Assembly: GCF_010389155.1 (NCBI RefSeq) | Contig: NC_057768.1 | Location: forward strand, 45,673,633-45,737,632 | DNA length: 64,000 nucleotides | Source: Erigeron canadensis | Lineage: Eukaryota > Streptophyta > Magnoliopsida > Asterales > Asteraceae | Direction: 5' to 3' | In this document: piece by piece, positions 58,461-64,000 of the stretch | Numbering within the stretch: the stretch's first letter is position 1 | Layout: the number at the start of each line of letters is the position of its first letter | Notes under the pieces: generated by a model | What the model saw: only the letters and a program-made list of their open reading frames with translations | What the model was told of the DNA's origin: nothing | The model's database searches: none | Program-made: the position numbers and the translations under genes

Positions 58461-61400
58461 GTAGACATGTAATGTAACCTATTAACTCAGAGATGAAGGT
58501 ATATGTGTACCACTAGTGGTTTGATGTCGTGGATTCCATACCCTTGTGTTATACTCCGTAATAGACTACAATAGTTACGACCTTTTTCCATTATCTCTAT
58601 TTCTTTCTACTTCCTATATATGTCCAAGTTTAATATCAAGTAAAGATTTTATATTTCAAGTAAGATTTCAAAAATCTACCTATATAGCTAGGGAGTGGAT
58701 ATTTTAGAGCATCAATCATCATGATGTCAATCTCCTTGTTTTGGAAGTCCTCATCTATGATGATTTCCAAAGACAAAAAGTATGGATATATATGATAATC
58801 AATTTAAATGTAATTATCTAGGAAGGAGCAAGATAGATCTTGGTATTAACATCTTATTCTCAAGAAAACTTATAGGTTGAGAAATTGTTACGAGCCAAAA
58901 TCAGCCTCCAAGATTATGTAAATAACTTTAAAATAAGTTGTGTGAAAAACCAAAAATTATAACTTTCAGATAATACAAAACCTAAGAAAAATTATTAAAT
59001 AACTAAATAAAGCAAAGCCACAAGCCCATAAGAAGCTATAAGTTGCAAAATACATGCATTCATAAAACATGAAAACGTAATAATAGACCCAATTCACAAG
59101 CCCTGGCCCAAAACTAACCCAGTGGCCCATTAAGAGAAGTGTTTAACCAAAGGACTCGTAATTTCATGGATGAAGTTTTTTATTTGTATGTTTACAAGTC
59201 CTAATATCCGTACGATATATGGTAACTATATAAATTGTATCATAAATAAATTCGAATATGTTTCATACATGATTCGTGAGTATAAAAAATTTGTGGTTAA
59301 AGTAAACCGATGATCGAAGTTGAAGTAATAGGAGTTAAATAATTGAGAAAGAAAAAGAGATAATTTTATTAATGAAAAAACTATTAATCAAATAAGGTTA
59401 TAATGTGTTTTGTACCTATAATTCAAGAGTTAGAGTTTAATTATAAGTCTAATAAGGAAATTGAATCTAAATAGAAAAGCTAATTCAATAAATTAAATTA
59501 ATTAATAGGACACGTTTCGATCAAGGATTATGCCACGTGTCATTTCAAAAATTTGTCAATCCTGTTTTAGTTGATTGATAGATGTTATACCTTTCGGCTA
59601 TCGGTGATTCATGTAAACGGTAAACCTTAGGTTGGTTAGTTCGGCTCATATACAAAATAAGATATTGTCACCCTATAACCAAAAAGTTATGGGCCTGACC
59701 CCTTACTATCGTATTAGAATTGTTAGAGTGATTAAACCCAAAAAAACAAAATGATAAATCAACTAATATTAAGCCCACCAGGCCAACATCCCCTGTTGCT
59801 TTGTATTATTTTCATCACATCCATTCCCGGCTACTTTTGGTTCAGATATTGTGGCTCAAAATGTTAGCATTCTTATCTCTAAATCGAGGTCTTGTTAAGT
59901 TTTTTGATTTTTGAGCCTAAACTTAAGGTATGGGTTAAAGCTCGATAATAGTTTTACTCAAGCATGAGTTTAATAATTACTTGATAAAAGTTCGACTTGG
60001 TTAGTTGCAACTTGCAACCTTCCTCATGGTTCACTACTCACATGATTTATCATAAAAGTTAATTTGCTAAACGTGTATCATTTGGTTACATTTTACCATC
60101 TAAATTAACTGTTAACTACTTTAATTCACCTTTCCCGCAATAGACATGTGGCGGTCTGATGTGCCCCAAGTGAAGTTTACAGAAAATTAATCAATCATTT
60201 AATTAGTAATTACCAACACGCATACACCATTGTAGATGGTTCAAATTGATCAGTATTATCGAAATTTAATATGTAACACATTTCTATCAAATTGAACAAG
60301 TTTGGTGATGAACTTCTTATGCAAAAACATTTAAATAAGAAAGCCAATATCAAACTGTATCTTCAATTTTGTGATCTATTTTATAAGCATTAATATATAC
60401 CCATCAAAATGAATGAAGAATGATTCTTAAATAAAAGAAGGTTTTCATATCCTGATCACACATCTCACATGGATTGTTTTAAAATCTAGGGCATTCAGCA
60501 CGAATGTTACTTTAGAATAGCATTTGCCTTTCCAACAAAAGAAGACATGAAACCGAATCTTTAACAAATAGTGATTGTCACATATATAGCTTGTATACTA
60601 CTGAAGAATTACTAATCAGTTAATCACAATTCTAATCATATCATATATTTCGCTGTCGAATCGCGACACGAAGTTTCCAGCGAAATTAACTTTATAAAAA
60701 AACATAAATTTTTTGATGTGCGGCGAAAATAGTGTTTAACATTCTGCATGCTACATACAGTCCAACGATTAACAAATATGCGCCATTGAAAGAAGAAACA
60801 ATTAATGTATTCAATTTTAGATTAATCTATCCTCACTTAGTAAAAGGATTACAGTTTTATCTAACATCTATGGTTATATGACATAAGCATTACTAACTTT
60901 GAATAAGACACTTAGTTTATGGATTACTAAATAATGGTTAATATAACTTAGTTTCTCTTTTACTTTAGATAAAGATTAAGATAAGTGAATTAATTATTAG
61001 TTCCTATAGCTCAAAAAGAAAGAAAGCGTTAGGAAACACACTGTGTGAGATTTAATTCGGCAACTTATTTCTTGAGGATATGTATGTACAGTACGTAGTA
61101 TCAAAAACAATGTATATATTATCAAATCTAATTACTACTAAATCAATAAGTAACACTCTTAAAGTAATTAAGGGGTTATGGGGTGTGTGTATGTTGGGAA
61201 TCTCAATTATTGAAATAAAAGGGTTAAAAGATGCTAATCAAGTTATCACGTAAGAATCGTTTGACGGGCATTGACATGTACGTGGTGGGGGCGTGGTTAA
61301 ACATTCCACTCAGGTCCCTAGCTATCGTCTTCCACTTATCAATAATGTGAACTTTCTTTTTTGAACAACGCTTACTATATATTGTTACCTAACAGAATTA

Positions 61401-61791
61401 TATTCTTAATTTGGTAATATCTAAAAATACTTGGACAGTGGTTTATCTATCAATAGGTAATTAAATGGATTATCGAAAATGACATAACATACATACGCAA
61501 AACTATTATATTTTAATTGTACCAAAATTTGCAATTTCCACTGTACTTTAAGTGTAAAAAAGGACTAACATTACCTTATAAAACATACGGTGAGTGTTTT
61601 AATTTTTTTAAAAATAGTAAAAACACCCAAAATATGAAGTTATTAATATGCAATAAAATAAATTTCTTTTAATTTCCCAATATAAAAATATACTCTCTGG
61701 AGTAATACTTTTGGTAATAGTCATATTTTAAAGTTAAAGGTTTCTTTTACATCACTGATGATGTTAGACATCATAATATAATTTAGTTTTA
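58461..61791. other. Long AT-rich intergenic region
   Basis: No supported gene. Dispersed short repeats are present (for example TCCGTACGATATATGG near 59210, a type also seen near 4940), but no bounded element was identified. Confidence 0.5.
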
Positions 61792-61950
61792 TTTTTAGTT
61801 ACAATCAATTAATGTAAAATCCTATAATATGTCTTTAATAGTAAATACGTCCATTAAATACTTACTAGAAATAAGAATTTCAGTTATCATCAATTATCAT
61901 ATCAGGAATGATAAACGATCAGTTTCGGACATAATAACGTGGTTTCAACA
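61792..61950 (-). mobile_element. Truncated LTR fragment of the same copia family
   Basis: About 158 bp from TTTTAGTTACAATCAATTAA to GTGGTTTCAACA aligns with the end of the copia LTR (20033-20189), including AATTATCATATCAGGAATGA. Many substitutions indicate an older insertion. The rest of the LTR and element is missing. Confidence 0.8.
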
Positions 61951-62172
61951 TATATAATTTTACAGGTATCGTTAATTACATTTCTATTATGTATAAATAA
62001 AATTACCAAAACTGGAAAAGAATCTATACCCTTTTGCAACTGTTATAATCGAAAGGGAATAATAGGCACAACCAAACAAAAGAATAAACTTCGGTAAAAA
62101 GGAACTAGCCAGTTATTCAATTATGGAAAATTATCTTAAACTAATATCTTAATAGTTGCATTACCAAGTTTT

Positions 62173-62181
62173 CTATATAAA
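62173..62181 (+). promoter_or_regulatory. TATA box of the 116-aa gene
   Basis: CTATATAAA lies about 125 bp upstream of the ATG at 62302. It is followed by an A/C-rich leader (AACCCACAGCAAAACACAAC) typical of plant 5' UTRs. Confidence 0.7.
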
Positions 62182-62301
62182 GGCATTTGTGTCTCTTGCA
62201 AACAACCCACAGCAAAACACAACAACAAAACCAATTACAAGTCCTTTCTGCCTCCTCACCTTAAATATATATTACCTTTGCGTATATAGCTTCACCCAAA
62301 A

Positions 62302-62652
62302 ATGGCATATTATTCAAGAAACACGAAGACGACTGATCATCTTGTCAATATTGGGAAAGAAACGTTTAACGATATAGATGAGATGTTCCCACGTGGACGT
62401 AATTATGCTGCAACTGCTCCACCAACGGAGCAAGAGCAGGTAATTAGCTATGATCACCAGTACTACCAGAATCAGCAGCAGCGCCACCAGCCCCAACAAG
62501 CTTACGTGGTTTATCGTGCTCCGGTAGCTGCCACGACGGCTCAGACGACTAGGGTGATGAATAGCTATGATGTTGCCAAGATGTGCGGTGGGACTATGTA
62601 TGTGGAGTACTATCCTAAAAAGAAGCCTGCTCGTAAAGGTTTCTTTTTTTGA
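62302..62652 (+). CDS. Small Tyr/Gln-rich protein of unknown function, 116 aa
   Basis: A single-exon frame starts MAYYSRNTKTTDHLVNIGKE. It has an acidic FNDIDEMFPRGR segment, a Gln-rich stretch (QYYQNQQQRHQPQQAYVVY, about 54-72), the block MNSYDVAKMCGGTMYVEYY (about 87-105) and a basic-aromatic tail KKKPARKGFFF. No signal peptide or membrane segment is seen. The clear TATA box, leader and codon structure support a real gene. I do not recognise the family. The C-terminal YDVAKxxGG...YY region looks the most conserved-like by composition. Confidence 0.75.
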   Translation: MAYYSRNTKTTDHLVNIGKETFNDIDEMFPRGRNYAATAPPTEQEQVISYDHQYYQNQQQRHQPQQAYVVYRAPVAATTAQTTRVMNSYDVAKMCGGTMYVEYYPKKKPARKGFFF

Positions 62653-62655
62653 TTA

Positions 62656-64000
62656 AACAGTACGTTTTAATTAATTAGCTCGCTCCGCTATATATATAAT
62701 TAGCTTAATTATGTAAAAGTTTATGTATAATTGTGTAACTATCTTGGATTCCATCCCTTGCCACCAGTATAGTTGGTTTTACGTGGATGTGCCAAAAATG
62801 TATAAAAAACACTTATGATAATAATATTACTGCTTGTGGTTTTGTAATAACTTGATCGTACGTGTTCTCTACTTTCTTTGTTTGAACTCGTAACGTATGT
62901 ATTGATTGAACAGCTAGGCCAGGAATTAGCTAGGTTATACCTATATACTTGTATTAGTTTACATTTGAGAAAAATAGTACAGCCGCTGTACATATATATA
63001 TTTGGGCTAATCTTATATATTGAAACTAGTGTTTAGCCCCGTCTAATGGACGGATAGTTTTAAAATATATTTAAACTTAAAATTTTTGACGATACATGAA
63101 GAGACACACTATTACTTAACCTCACAATATCCTTAGCTATAAAACTATGATAAAAGAAATCAAGATATGTGAAGTAATGAATAATGATAGGTTATGACAT
63201 TAAAGCATTCTACAATTTAGTTATCACATACCCAAGGAAGGAAGTAAAAACACACAGACAAACCATAAAATTGATTATTGGTAAACCAAAACAAATAGTG
63301 TTGCTTATAACGATAAAAGAAATCCAGCTCATGTGGGATTACTTAAAGTCCTAATGTCTAATCAGACTCCTCTTTCTGCGTACATGACAGTGGTGGACAT
63401 GCAAAATCCATGCTGGTAATCCTTCTTAACTTTGAATCTTTTATGCTTATTAATGTAGAAAGGCCTACAACCTTGTTGACCAACTTGTGAAAATTTAGAT
63501 TACTATAGTTTTAAAACATAAGATGCATATTGAAGGCAAAAGTTTTTAAAAAAAAGACAGATAAGTGTTTGTTACACATTAAGAGTATTATTCCAGTAAT
63601 AATTAATATAACCAATATCACAACTTAATCAATATGAAAGCTAAAGAAGAAACATATGAAAATTAACTCTATATAAATATTGATTTCAGTTTACCTTTTT
63701 TTTCAACTTTAGTTAAATAAAAAATTTGCAGTTTTTTAATATTACAACTTAATTAATACGAAAGCTAAAGAAAAAACATATAAAAAGTAACTCCAAATAA
63801 ATTTCCAGTTTACCATCTTATTTTTTTTTTCCAATTTTCAGTTTTTTTATACCTAAACTTACTACAAACACAAACAACAATTTTACAGTAAGCAATTTAA
63901 GGTTTAAGCTCAACAAAAAGAGAAACAAAAAATGTATAGTATATAATTTGAAAAATACATATCAATTCATCAACAAACACCATCTCAAACGTTTTGATTT
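62656..64000. other. 3' flank and AT-rich intergenic DNA
   Basis: The 3' UTR of the 116-aa gene is followed by AT-rich DNA. A short direct repeat (ACTTAAT(C/T)AATA(T/C)GAAAGCTAAAGAA, about 63623 and 63747) is visible. No other gene is seen before the window edge. Confidence 0.5.

Noticed and set aside
62314..62499. Minus-strand hydrophobic frame opposite the 116-aa gene
   Set aside because: It is the antisense shadow of a better supported gene with a promoter.

Overview
This window is nuclear DNA from a flowering plant. The evidence is AT-rich intergenic sequence, GT-AG multi-exon genes with plant-specific products (type I pectin methylesterase, IBR3-like acyl-CoA dehydrogenase, plant soluble epoxide hydrolase, plant condensin II kleisin) and dense plant-type transposable elements. 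I lean towards an Asteraceae-like eudicot, but that is a weak impression. There is no operon, CRISPR array or prokaryotic feature. All exon joins were made by eye from splice signals and reading frame.

Layout. 1-1146 (minus): nearly complete soluble epoxide hydrolase, last codons cut by the window edge. 1.3-11.5 kb: transposon field with a CACTA MITE (2022-2557), a hAT MITE (3736-4228), a hAT element containing a long-TIR Mutator-like element (5451-7117) and a Harbinger MITE (7577-7915). 11.6-12.3 kb (minus): two-exon unnamed protein of 190 aa. 13650-20189: complete Ty1/copia retrotransposon on the minus strand, with 485-bp LTRs, 5-bp target duplication, broken coding region and a repeat-rich leader. 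20256-20677: another hAT MITE. 21.4-22.3 kb: duplicated LTR-like leader. 23650-28619 (minus): condensin II subunit CAP-H2 in 11 exons, 667 aa. 29609-29857: intact SINE. 30237-32014 (minus): pectin methylesterase, 561 aa. 32652-33458: Mutator-like MITE. 33985-43728 (minus): IBR3/ACAD10-like gene, 17 exons, 836 aa, with a 5'-truncated L1 LINE in one intron and a MITE in the last intron. 45230-46558: hAT nested in hAT. 47.8-58.5 kb: old imperfect tandem duplication carrying two small paralogous genes (67 and 74 aa), later interrupted by separate transposons. 61.8-62.7 kb: LTR remnant followed by a TATA-driven gene for a 116-aa protein.

The named genes are independent housekeeping or metabolic genes: epoxide hydrolysis, chromosome condensation, pectin de-esterification, and peroxisomal indole-3-butyric acid or acyl-CoA metabolism. 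They do not form a visible pathway cluster. The strongest novelty lies in the unrecognised duplicated small-protein genes, the TGACGTCA array in the copia leader, the LINE landing beside a splice donor, and the series of hAT insertions whose 8-bp target duplications can still be read.
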